From NCBI GenBank assembly GCA_021819825.1, contig JAKAEZ010000014.1:1-64000 (forward strand): 64,000 bases of DNA, read 5' to 3'. Below the pieces are notes generated by a model. It worked only from the letters and a program-made list of their open reading frames with translations, made no database searches and was not told the origin of the DNA. How positions within the stretch are numbered: position 1 is the first letter of the stretch; each line of letters begins with the position of its first letter. The DNA is from Planctomycetota bacterium. GTDB lineage: Bacteria; Planctomycetota; Phycisphaerae; WQYP01. Position numbers and translations under genes: made by a program. This document shows, in pieces, positions 46,111 to 54,082 of the stretch.

Positions 46111-46686
46111 TCACGTCGGCGGGTTCTGCCCGGCGGAGGCCGTTGATTTCTCGGCTATTGCTTGCAGCAGGGCGGTAGTCAGGGTTCGCTTATCAAACCC
46201 GCCATTATGCCGCCGGCCATTGATATAAAACGTGGGCGTGGTATTAACGCCGCTGCGCAGGCCACTGGCAATGTGTCGGCGAATAAGCTCCCCGTAGCGG
46301 TTTTCATCCCATGCCGCTATGACTGTTTGTGGATCAATTTGCACTTGCCGAGCGTATTGTAGAAGATTTTCCCGCGATAATTTGCCGGGATCGGTAAATA
46401 GCAGATTGTGCATGTGCCAGAATTTATCTCCGCACGCTTCCGCCGCCATTGCGGCATTTCGCGCATCAGGGTGAATTTTGCTTAACGGAAAGTGCCGCCA
46501 GCCAAAGCGCAGTTGTCCCGCAAATTCCTCAATCAGCGACTGGGTGATCGGGTGGGCGGTATGACAATGCGGGCACTGATAATCCCCATAGGCCACAAGT
46601 TCCACAACCGCGTCCGCCGGCCCGTAAATATGGTCTTCCGGCCCCAACGGCGGAGCAAGGGCCGGACGCGGCGGTTCTGGTCGCAT
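46111..46686 (-). CDS. DsbA-family thioredoxin-fold oxidoreductase
   Basis: The protein of about 191 residues has the CPHC redox site in VAYGDYQCPHCHTAHP (about residues 33-48). The cis-Pro block TTPTFYINGRRHNGG lies near the end, with a helical insertion between, as in DsbA/FrnE and NhaA-linked relatives. There is no signal peptide, so it should act in the cytoplasm. ATG 46686 has GGAG six bases upstream; ATG 46698 immediately follows the TAA of the peroxiredoxin gene. That peroxiredoxin precedes it in the same operon, suggesting joint peroxide and thiol protection (inference). Confidence 0.83.
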   Translation of the reverse strand: MRPEPPRPALAPPLGPEDHIYGPADAVVELVAYGDYQCPHCHTAHPITQSLIEEFAGQLRFGWRHFPLSKIHPDARNAAMAAEACGDKFWHMHNLLFTDPGKLSRENLLQYARQVQIDPQTVIAAWDENRYGELIRRHIASGLRSGVNTTPTFYINGRRHNGGFDKRTLTTALLQAIAEKSTASAGQNPPT

Positions 46687-46698
46687 AGGATACTCCAT

Positions 46699-47190
46699 TT
46701 ATGCCTGAACATGATTGATGGTAAGCGATTCCAGTGCATGTAAAATGCCATCGGCACCGGGATTAATTTCAATCGGTGAAACATAGCGCCAGCGGATGAC
46801 GCCCGCCGCGTCCAGCACAAAAATGGCACGTTCGCAAAAGCCATCATCATTGCGGTATACGCCATAGCGCCGCGCCACCATTCCCTTGGGTTCAAAGTCC
46901 GCCAGAAGCGGAAATTCCAGCTTGCGGCTCTGACTATACGCCTTGTGGCACCAGGTGCCATCCACGGATATTCCCACCAGTAAGGCATTAAAGCGTCTGA
47001 ACTCTTCAAGCAGTTCATTGTAAATGGTAAGTTGATCACTGCACACCGGGCTGAAGTCTGCCGGGTAAAACACCAGCACGCGCGGCCGACCCAGCGTCTG
47101 GCTAAGCGTCCAATTCTTTCCCGGCGCTTCCAGCAGCGTAAAATCCGGTGCCACAAACCCAACCTGTGAACCCTGGTTCGTATTTTTCAT
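46699..47190 (-). CDS. Peroxiredoxin (AhpC/TSA family)
   Basis: The 163-residue protein has FVAPDFTLLEAPGKNWTL and the peroxidatic site YPADFSPVCSDQL (Cys about residue 50, with Ser in place of the usual Thr before Pro-Val-Cys). Arg is present near residue 120. A further Cys (GTWCHKAYS) could resolve the sulfenic acid. It resembles the AhpE/BCP-like group and reduces peroxides with thioredoxin-type donors. AAGGGG stands seven bases before ATG 47190. Its stop codon abuts the start of the DsbA-like gene. Confidence 0.85.
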   Translation of the reverse strand: MKNTNQGSQVGFVAPDFTLLEAPGKNWTLSQTLGRPRVLVFYPADFSPVCSDQLTIYNELLEEFRRFNALLVGISVDGTWCHKAYSQSRKLEFPLLADFEPKGMVARRYGVYRNDDGFCERAIFVLDAAGVIRWRYVSPIEINPGADGILHALESLTINHVQA

Positions 47191-47426
47191 CCTGCAACCC
47201 CTTGCTTATTATATTTCGCGCACATGTCCTGCACGCCACATTAGTTTACGCCCAAAACCTTGAAATGTCCTGCACCTCCCAAAGAACCAAAGAACCATGG
47301 CAACGCAAACCATGCGCAAGCCGCTGATGGTGAACACGATCACGCAACTTCAATAGGCCTGCGGCTCATGAGCCGCCGAAAGCTGACGGACGATTTTAAT
47401 CGTCCAGAACTATTAGAAGTGTGTGG

Positions 47427-47552
47427 AAGATTTGAAATTTGAAATTTGAGAGGTGAGAGGTGAAATTGACAGGTGAGATTTAAGATTTGATTTGTGATAT
47501 GTGAAATTTGAAATCTCAAATTTGAAATTGAGCAGTGAGATCTGAAATTTCC
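47427..47552 (+). repeat. AT-rich 7-mer repeat tract, left flank of S23 gene
   Basis: A degenerate tract of GAAATTT/GAGATTT-type 7-mers (GATTTGAAATTTGAAATTTG and variants) lies directly 3' of the S23 gene. Before it, 47361-47376 is a perfect palindrome (GCGGCTCATGAGCCGC) and 47388-47405 an inverted repeat (GGACGATT/AATCGTCC). The rest of 47191-47360 shows no gene. The matching, inverted tract is at 48131-48299. Confidence 0.75.
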
Positions 47553-47563
47553 AATAAACGCTC

Positions 47564-48115
47564 TCACGCCCGGTCGGGCGTATTCTCGGGAGTCGGGGGA
47601 ATTTGCCGCATGGATCGTTGAATATTTTCTTCTGTCACACGCCGGATATGGGCGTCAAGGTCCATGGCCCGCTGTGCCTGGTGGTATTGCTGTTTGCTTT
47701 CGGCGGTAAGATGCCGCTGGTCGCGAATATCCCCATCCTTCAGACTTTGCGCCCAGGCGCGGATTTGCCGCGAGACGGATTCACATGCAGTCACGCAATG
47801 CGCAATTTGCGACGGCATATCGGTGGTGTCGCATTTGACGCCCTCTTCCAGCAGCAGAGCGCAGATTCGGCAGCCGTTGCGAGCTTCACCGGCCGAACCT
47901 CGGGCGATATAAAGGAACATCAGCAGTTCTGATGTGGTGCCGCGCTCAAATCCCTCGGCAATATTATTGGAAACCGAAAGTGCCGCCCGGCGCATCTGGT
48001 CGCGCACATCCGCCTTATCCGCAAACCAGCGCGGATTGGTCAGGCGATAGACCTCAACCCCAAGTTTTATAGCGGCCTGCCAGACCGGCAAGTCCTCAAA
48101 TCGTTGATAAGTCAC
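47564..48115 (-). CDS. Four-helix-bundle (S23) protein
   Basis: The protein of about 183 residues begins YQRFEDLPVWQAAIKLGVEV, then has DQMRRAALSVSNNIAEGFER and ELLMFLYIARGSAGEAR. These are the diagnostic blocks of the S23/four-helix-bundle family, first found in 23S rRNA intervening sequences and related to Avd of retroelements. The C-terminal ~60 residues are an extra helical extension. GTG 48115 has GGGAG upstream; TTG 48121 is too close to it. The gene is wrapped in inverted AT-rich repeat tracts that start just outside its site and stop. Function of solitary members is unknown. Confidence 0.82.
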   Translation of the reverse strand: MTYQRFEDLPVWQAAIKLGVEVYRLTNPRWFADKADVRDQMRRAALSVSNNIAEGFERGTTSELLMFLYIARGSAGEARNGCRICALLLEEGVKCDTTDMPSQIAHCVTACESVSRQIRAWAQSLKDGDIRDQRHLTAESKQQYHQAQRAMDLDAHIRRVTEENIQRSMRQIPPTPENTPDRA

Positions 48116-48130
48116 ACCCAATCTCCCCCA

Positions 48131-48299
48131 AAAATCTCAAATTTCAAATGAGGAATCTGATATTTCAGATTCCAAGTCTCAAACCCGAAGGTCCAAATCT
48201 GAAATCTGATACTTCAAATTTTTGAATTGGTGTCCCGCCGTCACCCAAAAATGTCAAATCCGCACGCGGAAATCTGAAATCTGAAATCTCAAATCCCAA
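48131..48299 (-). repeat. AT-rich 7-mer repeat tract, right flank of S23 gene
   Basis: Tract with AAATCTGAAATCTGAAATCT and related 7-mers, interrupted twice by unique sequence (about 48192-48200 and 48225-48265). It is the inverted counterpart of 47427-47552. It enters the end of the csb2 relic, whose stop codon lies in the tract. I see no spacers of even length, so this is not a CRISPR array. Confidence 0.72.
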
Positions 48300-48789
48300 C
48301 CGCAACCGCGGCACAAACCCCCAACCTACAATGCCGCCCGGCACCAATGGTGATGGGGCCGGGGACGCGGGTTTGGAATGTCAGACGGGCGTGAACCAAA
48401 GTGAATTTTTCCAAGTGGTTCGGCCGGAAGTAACCGATATGACGGCCGTGCCGATCATGTTTATATGCGGGCAGGCAGTGCGGGAAATTAGGCACGGCAC
48501 TCCAAGTGAATTCACAGGGCTGTTCAATACAGCTTTGTCGTAATGCGGTTTCCAGCAGTTTTTTAGTTTTGGCTGGCTTATGATCGTCATGGCCGGGAAG
48601 GATGATGGGAGTAACCGTTGCCCAAACCTTGGATTGCTTGATGTATTGCGCGGTTACACCGTCGCCGCGCAAGCGGCGGAGGACCGGGGCGAGGCCGCCA
48701 CCCTCGCGTTTCAGCGGTTGGCCGTCAAGCTGTTCGGCCATGTAACATTGCCATGTAACATGGCATTGCCATGCGTTTCTGGCTTGCAC
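48289..48789 (-). pseudogene. Csb2 (Cas5/Cas6-like RAMP of type I-G CRISPR), C-terminal relic
   Basis: On the minus strand about 150 residues read as the end of Csb2 proteins: SKVWATVTPIILPGHDDHK, then KLLETALRQSCIEQP. They finish with PGPITIGAGRHCRLGVCA, whose Gly-rich loop is the RAMP hallmark. As I recall, full Csb2 proteins are about three times longer; the N-terminal domain is absent. The first ~18 residues (ARNAWQCHVTWQ) do not look native. There is no cas3, cas7, cas8 or cas1 nearby. The gene ends inside the S23 repeat flank, so that module probably inserted at its 3' end. Together with the repeats at 49611-49736 this marks a lost CRISPR locus. Confidence 0.68.
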
Positions 48790-48846
48790 AACTAAGTATA
48801 GCGGTATTATGTGCTTTGAGATGCTATTATTCTTTTATGAGCTAAG

Positions 48847-49104
48847 TTAATTCATTGGCTCAAATTCCGCAGACAGGATGCGGGACGGCTGCGGGCCGGG
48901 GTGGAGTTTCACTCGCCAACGTTGAGGTGTTTCATCAATGGTTACAATGACCTCACCAGTGCGCTCGCATTCGGATAGCGTAACGGGGGCATCGAAAATC
49001 AGTTGTCCACCCCCAGCCTGCGCGACGGGCAGACATCGGCTGGCAACATGCAGATCAATGCGAACTTTGGCGGAGAAGGAATCTGGCGACGAGGCTTGAA
49101 TCAT
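48847..49104 (-). CDS. Small conserved-looking protein of unknown function
   Basis: The 85-residue protein starts at ATG 49104 (GGAG eight bases upstream). It has a beta-rich look: KVRIDLHVASRCLPVAQAGG, then GEVIVTIDETPQRWRVKLHP. I do not recognise the family. Its start codon shares bases with the start of the divergent gene at 49103 (TCATGA), so both cannot have separate upstream promoters. Each promoter must lie within the other's coding sequence or further off. It lies between the csb2 relic and the kinase-like gene. Confidence 0.55.
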   Translation of the reverse strand: MIQASSPDSFSAKVRIDLHVASRCLPVAQAGGGQLIFDAPVTLSECERTGEVIVTIDETPQRWRVKLHPGPQPSRILSAEFEPMN

Positions 49105-49600
49105 GACTGTATCTCCGCAAGTTTCAGACGCACGCGCCGGTATTTTTGCCGGCCAACGTGGCTTGCTTATCACCGCACAGTTGGGCCGTGGAATTCACGG
49201 CAGCGTACACCTAACCAGTGCGATGACGGCGGTTAAGGCACATAAAGTGCATCAATCATACCGCCGCGAGTGTGATTGTTACAACCGGCTGCGTGAGCGG
49301 AATATTACCGAGATTTGCGGTCACCATGTTCCGCAATACATTGGTTGTGATGATACGTTGTGGGTCATTGAGATGACCATTGTCACCCCGCCGTTTTTGT
49401 TGGATTTCGCCGGCGCTTATCTGGATTGGCCGCCGGAATTTTCACCGGAGGCAATAGAGTATTGGCACAACGACAAGCAGGAACAATTCGGCACACGCTG
49501 GAAGGAGGTGCAAAATATTTTGGCCATGCTCAGTGAGCAGGCTGAAATATATATGCTGGATGTAAATCCAGGCAATATTATGTTCCAAGTTGAACGTTAA
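49103..49600 (+). CDS. Kinase-fold-like protein of unknown function
   Basis: The 165-residue protein has an N-terminal glycine-containing strand (LLITAQLGRGIHGSVHL) followed by a Lys (AVKAHKVHQS). Near the C-terminus comes YMLDVNPGNIMF, which follows the catalytic-loop pattern HxDxxPxNI of kinase-like folds with Leu in place of His. The protein ends there, without an activation segment, so it is at most a minimal or degenerate kinase fold. GAGG lies eight bases before ATG 49103. The start overlaps the divergent gene. Function not assignable. Confidence 0.55.
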   Translation: MTVSPQVSDARAGIFAGQRGLLITAQLGRGIHGSVHLTSAMTAVKAHKVHQSYRRECDCYNRLRERNITEICGHHVPQYIGCDDTLWVIEMTIVTPPFLLDFAGAYLDWPPEFSPEAIEYWHNDKQEQFGTRWKEVQNILAMLSEQAEIYMLDVNPGNIMFQVER

Positions 49601-49610
49601 AATGATCGCC

Positions 49611-49736
49611 CATGTTCCGTTTCGGCATGCCGAAGCGGCCCCATTGAAGCATTATCTTGGGCGGTTATTCCATGCTCGCAAGGGCATTTTCCACGGCGGC
49701 TGCGATTTTTCGCAGCCGCCGTGGCCCCATTGAAAG
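49611..49736 (-). CRISPR. Decayed CRISPR: two hairpin repeats and one spacer-like interval
   Basis: Read on the minus strand, 49736-49684 starts TTTCAATGGGGCCAC and folds into a perfect 15-bp hairpin (arms 49691-49705 and 49710-49724). A second unit, 49650-49611, starts CTTCAATGGGGCCGC and has a shorter hairpin CTTCGGCATGCCGAA. The 33 bases between (49651-49683) are the length of a spacer. The shared TTCAATGGGGCC start followed by a GC-rich palindrome resembles type I-G repeats. The stems differ in length and sequence, so no array is active. The csb2 relic is 0.9 kb away. Confidence 0.5.
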
Positions 49737-49765
49737 GAAACCCCATCCTTACCGATGGCGTTGGC

Positions 49766-49834
49766 CGCCGACTCCTTGCATCTGGCCGGTTTAAGGCCAA
49801 TCAACCCGTAATTATGGCCGGAACAGGGCATTAG
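49766..49834 (+). mobile_element. Structured element, 3' fragment (type B right end)
   Basis: Sixty-nine bases match the right end of copy 3, from the CTCCTTGCATCTGGCCGG arm through ACAGGGCATTAG; the left part is missing. The terminal CTAG is changed to TTAG. The remainder up to hpnH (49835-50110) has no gene; a TATAAT at 50063-50068 may be the hpnH -10 box. Confidence 0.75.
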
Positions 49835-50110
49835 GAAGGAAACGGCGTGCGGCGTTGGTGATCGGTCTGAGAATACACAGCCAAAATAGCGAAGGTGATC
49901 CGCATAAGTGAAAAAGTGGTGCCGCAGGGTGCGGCATAGCGCTTGGCGGGGATGGTGCGGGCGGGTATGATTTCGTGGCGGCAAGGCTGTAGGTTTATGA
50001 CGTGCGAGCCTGTGAATAATGACTGCCGGAAGAGCCGCTCGCGTGGTATTCTGGTGTGCGGCTATAATTTTACTCTCTTGGCCAAAAAAATGCGGGCCGG
50101 AAAGGAACTC

Positions 50111-51280
50111 ATGGGCGTCCCAATTTCACAAATGTGGACTGTTGCTACATATGTTTTGTCGCAGCGATTAAAAGGTCGCAAGCGCTATCCTTTGGTTTTA
50201 ATGCTTGAACCGCTGTTCCGTTGCAATCTGGCCTGCGCGGGGTGCGGGAAAATTCAGTATCCGGCGCATATTCTTAAGTCGCAACTCACGCCGGAGCAAT
50301 GTTTTGACGCCGTTGAGCAATGCGGTGCTCCGATGGTCAGCATCCCCGGTGGTGAGCCGTTGCTGCATCCGCAAATTAAAGAAATTGTGGAGGGGTTAAT
50401 CGCCCGTAAGAAATATATCTATCTGTGCACGAATGCCTTGCTGCTTAAGCAGAAAATTGATCTGTTCAAACCCTCGAAATATCTGACATTCAGCGTGCAT
50501 CTGGACGGCCAGAAGGAACACCATGATTTTTCAGTGTGTCGGGAAGGCGGTTATGACATTGCCGTTGAAGGCATTAAGGAAGCGGTGAAGCGCGGTTTTC
50601 GGGTCACCACCAATACCACATTGTTTGATGGAGCCGATCCGGCGAGTGTGCGGAGCTTTTTTGACGAAATGATGCAACTGGGGGTGGAAGGCATGATGCT
50701 TTCACCCGGTTACAGCTACGACAAAGCACCGGATCAGCAGCACTTTCTGGGGCGGGCAAAGACCCGGCGGCTTTTCAGCACGATTCTCAGCAATCGGGAT
50801 AAAAAGTGGCGATTTAACCAAAGCCCGTTGTTTTTGGAATTTCTCATGGGGAAGCGGTCGTATGCCTGCACGCCATGGGGCATGCCCACGTACAACGTCT
50901 TTGGTTGGCAGAAACCGTGTTACCTGCTGCAGGACGGCTATGCCGACACATTCAGCGAGTTGCTGGAAACCACCAGTTGGGACCATTACGGGGCGGAATC
51001 GGGTAATCCGCGCTGCGCCAACTGCATGGTTCACAGCGGGTATGAAGCCAGTGCGGTCAATGACACCTTTGGATCTTTGCGGGGCCTGCTGGCCACGGCG
51101 CGGGCAACCCTGTTCGGGGGCAGTTATGTGAACCGTGAGGCCCTTGACGCATTGCGGCAACCGGTGGAAAACACGCGCCATCATTTCATTCCCTTAAGCG
51201 TCAGCGCCGGTAAAACGGCATCCACCGAAAATCACGAAGCGCGATCGACGCAACGGGCCAATGATGAGGTCAAGGTTTAA
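50111..51280 (+). CDS. hpnH: Adenosyl-hopene transferase (radical SAM)
   Basis: The 389-residue protein has the radical-SAM cluster CNLACAGCGK (about residues 38-47) and GGEPLLHP. The HpnH-type C-terminal Cys-containing domain reads YACTPWGMPTYNVFGWQKPC, then NPRCANCMVHSGYEA. HpnH adds the 5'-deoxyadenosyl group to diploptene, giving adenosylhopane, the precursor of extended hopanoids. ATG 50111 has AAAGGAAC upstream; the longer open frame upstream has no support. The C-terminus is extended by about 40 residues. No squalene-hopene cyclase or other hpn gene is in the window, and the next gene is a conserved-looking small protein. Confidence 0.92.
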   Translation: MGVPISQMWTVATYVLSQRLKGRKRYPLVLMLEPLFRCNLACAGCGKIQYPAHILKSQLTPEQCFDAVEQCGAPMVSIPGGEPLLHPQIKEIVEGLIARKKYIYLCTNALLLKQKIDLFKPSKYLTFSVHLDGQKEHHDFSVCREGGYDIAVEGIKEAVKRGFRVTTNTTLFDGADPASVRSFFDEMMQLGVEGMMLSPGYSYDKAPDQQHFLGRAKTRRLFSTILSNRDKKWRFNQSPLFLEFLMGKRSYACTPWGMPTYNVFGWQKPCYLLQDGYADTFSELLETTSWDHYGAESGNPRCANCMVHSGYEASAVNDTFGSLRGLLATARATLFGGSYVNREALDALRQPVENTRHHFIPLSVSAGKTASTENHEARSTQRANDEVKV

Positions 51281-51324
51281 CTCAAGACCGCCGCTTATAG
51301 CTTATAATGGATTGAAATTTTTAT

Positions 51325-51759
51325 ATGACAACACAAGAACATATCTCTAAATCGCCATCTCTGGCCGATAGCCCCGCGGATGGCCCTTTGGTGACGGAAC
51401 ATGAAAATCTTGAGGGGTACAATCCCCGGCTTGATTCCCTGCCGATGGTTCGGGATGTCGTGGAAAAAGCTTTCAGCTACCGCGGGGATGTGACGATTGT
51501 TAACCGCAAGGGCGATGCGGTTGAAGGCTATATCTTTGATCGGCAGGCGGAATCATCGGATACCGCCCAATGGATTCTTCGGATGATCATCAAAGATTCC
51601 ACCGACCGCGTAACGATTCGTTACGACGATATCGTCTCCATTCATTTCACAGGTAAAGACCCGGCGGCGGGCAAGAGCTTTCAGACCTGGCTGAAAAAAT
51701 ATCAGGAAAAAAAGGCGGCCGGCGAAAAAAATATCCGCATTGATCCTGAACCGCTATAA
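51325..51759 (+). CDS. Small protein of unknown function behind hpnH
   Basis: The 144-residue soluble protein has a disordered-looking N-terminus (about residues 1-40), then VVEKAFSYRGDVTIVNRKGD, YIFDRQ and VTIRYDDIVSIHFTGKDPAA. That small beta-barrel-like pattern is reminiscent of Sm/PilZ-type folds; the similarity is only in style. A basic helical tail follows (WLKKYQEKKAAGEKN). It starts 44 bp after hpnH on the same strand, so a shared operon and a hopanoid-linked role are possible. No clear ribosome binding site was seen before ATG 51325. Confidence 0.6.
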   Translation: MTTQEHISKSPSLADSPADGPLVTEHENLEGYNPRLDSLPMVRDVVEKAFSYRGDVTIVNRKGDAVEGYIFDRQAESSDTAQWILRMIIKDSTDRVTIRYDDIVSIHFTGKDPAAGKSFQTWLKKYQEKKAAGEKNIRIDPEPL

Positions 51760-51935
51760 CGTGATCCGCCATTCGATCATAAGCGAGGCTTTGCCGGTCA
51801 GTTCTCCGGCAACGGGTGGAAGCCGCCTGAAAGACGAAAAAACCGTTGATTTTATTGAGCATTATCGCTGGGAAAGCCGGCGGATTTTGCCGCAACATCC
51901 GTTAAAGAATTCGATTGGGCTGGGAACAGCAGGGG

Positions 51936-52051
51936 CGTGGCGATTTTTCCGCGCCGGCGGCAAAATCGAAGGCGTAAATCTCGGCGCTAAGAGAATAACG
52001 GTTGGTCTGGGAAACTCGCACCGCAGGGGCCTGCCCGGATTTCTTGCCACG
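51936..52051 (-). repeat. Interspersed repeat family 2, copy b (inverted)
   Basis: On the minus strand it reads CGTGGCAAGAAATCCGGGC, continues with a GAGTTTCCC...TTCTCTTAGCGCC core, and closes with an inverted end (CGCGGAAAAATCGCCACG). It is the most diverged of three copies. The remainder of 51760-52166 contains no gene that I can support. Confidence 0.6.
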
Positions 52052-52166
52052 CCCGAAACCGGGATAATGCGAATCCAGATAGTGCGAATCCATGCTCGCC
52101 GGAATCCGTGCTTCACGTTATTATGCCCATCCGAGGAAACAGGCGGTTATTCGGAGACGAATCGTT

Positions 52167-53618
52167 ATGCGGGATCAGCGGTATATTGCGGTGGACCTGG
52201 GAGCTGAGTCAGGCCGCGTGATGCTCGCAACCGTCAGTAAGGCGGGCATTGCCTTATCGGAAATGCACCGCTTTCCCAATGGGCCGGTGCGGTTGGGAAA
52301 TGTTCTTCACTGGGATATTCTTCGGTTGTGGGGGGAAATTCAAACGGGTATAGGCCGGGCCGTTGCCGAGGCGGCATCCGCGGGAAAAACAATTTCCGGC
52401 ATCGGGGTCGATACCTGGGGTGTGGATTTTGGTCTGCTGGATAACAATGGGGAATTGCTGTCCAATCCGATTCATTACCGCGACAGTCGCACGGTGGGTA
52501 TGCCGGAAAAATTTTTCTCCCGGATGCCGTGGGAACGGGCGTATACCATCAGCGGCATACAAACCATGAACTTCAACACGTTGTTTCAACTCTGTGCTCT
52601 GGCGGAGCATCGTCCGGACCATTTGGATCGGGCCCGACATTTATTATATATTCCGGATCTGCTGGTGTACTGGCTTTGCGGTCGCATTGCCAATGAATAT
52701 ACCATTGCCAGCACTTCTCAAATGCTCGACGCCCAAAGGCGTGAATATTCCAGGGAGATTTTGGCGTGCATACCCGTTCATCCGCCGATCTTGCCGGACT
52801 TGGTGATGCCCGGAAGTTTACTGGGGCATGTATCTGGTTCGGCGGCCGAGGTAACGCAGGCGCATGGCATACCGGTTTTGGCGGTGGGATCGCACGACAC
52901 CGCAAGTGCCGTGGCGGCGGTGCCGGCTGGTACGGAAAACTGGCTGTTTTTATCCAGCGGCACGTGGAGTCTGCTGGGGGCGGAAATAGATCAACCGATT
53001 TTAACCCCGGATGCCATGAATTTTAATCTTACCAATGAAGGTGGAGTGGGAGGGAAAATCCGCCTGCTGAAAAATATCGCCGGCCTGTGGCTTTTGCAGG
53101 AATGCCGCCGGGCCTGGGCGCGCGACGGCAAGGATTTTGATTACCGTACGCTGGTCCAACTGGCCCGCGAGGTGCCGCCGCGCGGCGCGCATCTGGACCT
53201 TGATGATCCACAGATGCTCGCTCCCGGAGATATGCCGCTGAAAATTATGGCACAGTGCCGTCGAATGGGACAGAAAGTTCCCGAAACGCCGGGAGAATTT
53301 ACCCGGGTCATTCTTGAATCGCTGGCCGCCACGTACGCGCGCGCCCGGGATACGATTGAAAAAGTAACCGGGAAAACATACACCCATCTACATATTGTTG
53401 GGGGCGGCTCGCAAAATGATTTGCTGAATCAGTTGGCCGCAGACGCCACGGGTCTGCATGTTCTTGCCGGACCGGTGGAAGCCACTGCGCTGGGCAATGT
53501 CATGGTCCAGGCCATGGCCTGCGGGGAACTGGATTCTTTAACTGCGGGCCGTGAACTGGTTGCCAAATCCTCGCAACTGCGTGAATTTATCCCGCATGAA
53601 AAAAGCAAGAAATCATAG
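52167..53618 (+). CDS. rhaB: Rhamnulokinase (FGGY family)
   Basis: The 483-residue sugar kinase starts RYIAVDLGAESGRVML (phosphate loop). It has GIGVDTWGVDFGLLDNNGEL, NPIHYRDSRT and the C-terminal ATP site IVGGGSQNDLLNQLAADATG; the pattern VDLGAESGR and the WGVDFGL region identify rhamnulokinase within FGGY. It phosphorylates L-rhamnulose, and fuculokinase activity is the nearest alternative. GGAG lies nine bases before ATG 52167. A FucU-type mutarotase follows 20 bp downstream, so the pair probably handles L-rhamnose or L-fucose. rhaA and rhaD are not in the window. Confidence 0.9.
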   Translation: MRDQRYIAVDLGAESGRVMLATVSKAGIALSEMHRFPNGPVRLGNVLHWDILRLWGEIQTGIGRAVAEAASAGKTISGIGVDTWGVDFGLLDNNGELLSNPIHYRDSRTVGMPEKFFSRMPWERAYTISGIQTMNFNTLFQLCALAEHRPDHLDRARHLLYIPDLLVYWLCGRIANEYTIASTSQMLDAQRREYSREILACIPVHPPILPDLVMPGSLLGHVSGSAAEVTQAHGIPVLAVGSHDTASAVAAVPAGTENWLFLSSGTWSLLGAEIDQPILTPDAMNFNLTNEGGVGGKIRLLKNIAGLWLLQECRRAWARDGKDFDYRTLVQLAREVPPRGAHLDLDDPQMLAPGDMPLKIMAQCRRMGQKVPETPGEFTRVILESLAATYARARDTIEKVTGKTYTHLHIVGGGSQNDLLNQLAADATGLHVLAGPVEATALGNVMVQAMACGELDSLTAGRELVAKSSQLREFIPHEKSKKS

Positions 53619-53638
53619 CTGTTTTACGGAGTATCGGT

Positions 53639-54082
53639 ATGCTTAAAACACCGCTGTTGCACCCGCAGATTCTTTCGGCTCTTGGGCGGGGCGGCCATAG
53701 CAGCAAAGTGCTGATCGCTGATGGGAATTATCCCGCCTGGACGCGCCGCGGACCCAATGCGGAAGTGGTAAATTTGAATCTGGCCGCGGATTTGCTCAAA
53801 GCGACGGATGTGCTGAATCTGATTTTGCAAAGCATTCCGGTGGAGGCCGCGGTGGTCATGGCTCCAAACAAAACCGGCCCGTATAAACTTACGCGCGATC
53901 CGCCGATATTTGCCGAATATCAGACGCTGTTGGATACGTGGGCGGCCGGCAATAAATTGAAAAAAGTTGAACGCTTCGCCTTTTATGATGCCGCCTCCAC
54001 ACCGGATGTATGTCTGGCCATTGCCACGGGCGAAAGCCGGATCTATGCCAATATTCTTTTGACCATCGGTGTGGTGCGCTAG
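53639..54082 (+). CDS. RbsD/FucU-family sugar mutarotase
   Basis: The 147-residue protein matches FucU along its length: GRGGHSSKVLIADGNYPA (catalytic His20 and Asp region), VERFAFYDAAS, and the C-terminal ATGESRIYANILLTIGVV. Such proteins interconvert anomers of L-fucose, D-ribose or L-rhamnose so that transport and kinase steps are not rate-limited. Next to rhaB it most likely serves L-rhamnose or L-fucose (inference). GGAG precedes ATG 53639. The TAG stop (54080-54082) contains the TA target of structured element copy 3. Confidence 0.85.
   Translation: MLKTPLLHPQILSALGRGGHSSKVLIADGNYPAWTRRGPNAEVVNLNLAADLLKATDVLNLILQSIPVEAAVVMAPNKTGPYKLTRDPPIFAEYQTLLDTWAAGNKLKKVERFAFYDAASTPDVCLAIATGESRIYANILLTIGVVR

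Noticed and set aside
47427-48299. CRISPR array or diversity-generating retroelement around the S23 gene
   Set aside because: The 7-mers are degenerate with no equal spacers, and there is no reverse transcriptase, template or variable repeat, although S23 is related to Avd.
51740-52207. Open frame between the hpnH partner and rhaB
   Set aside because: It overlaps repeat copy b and both neighbouring genes, and has no initiation signals.
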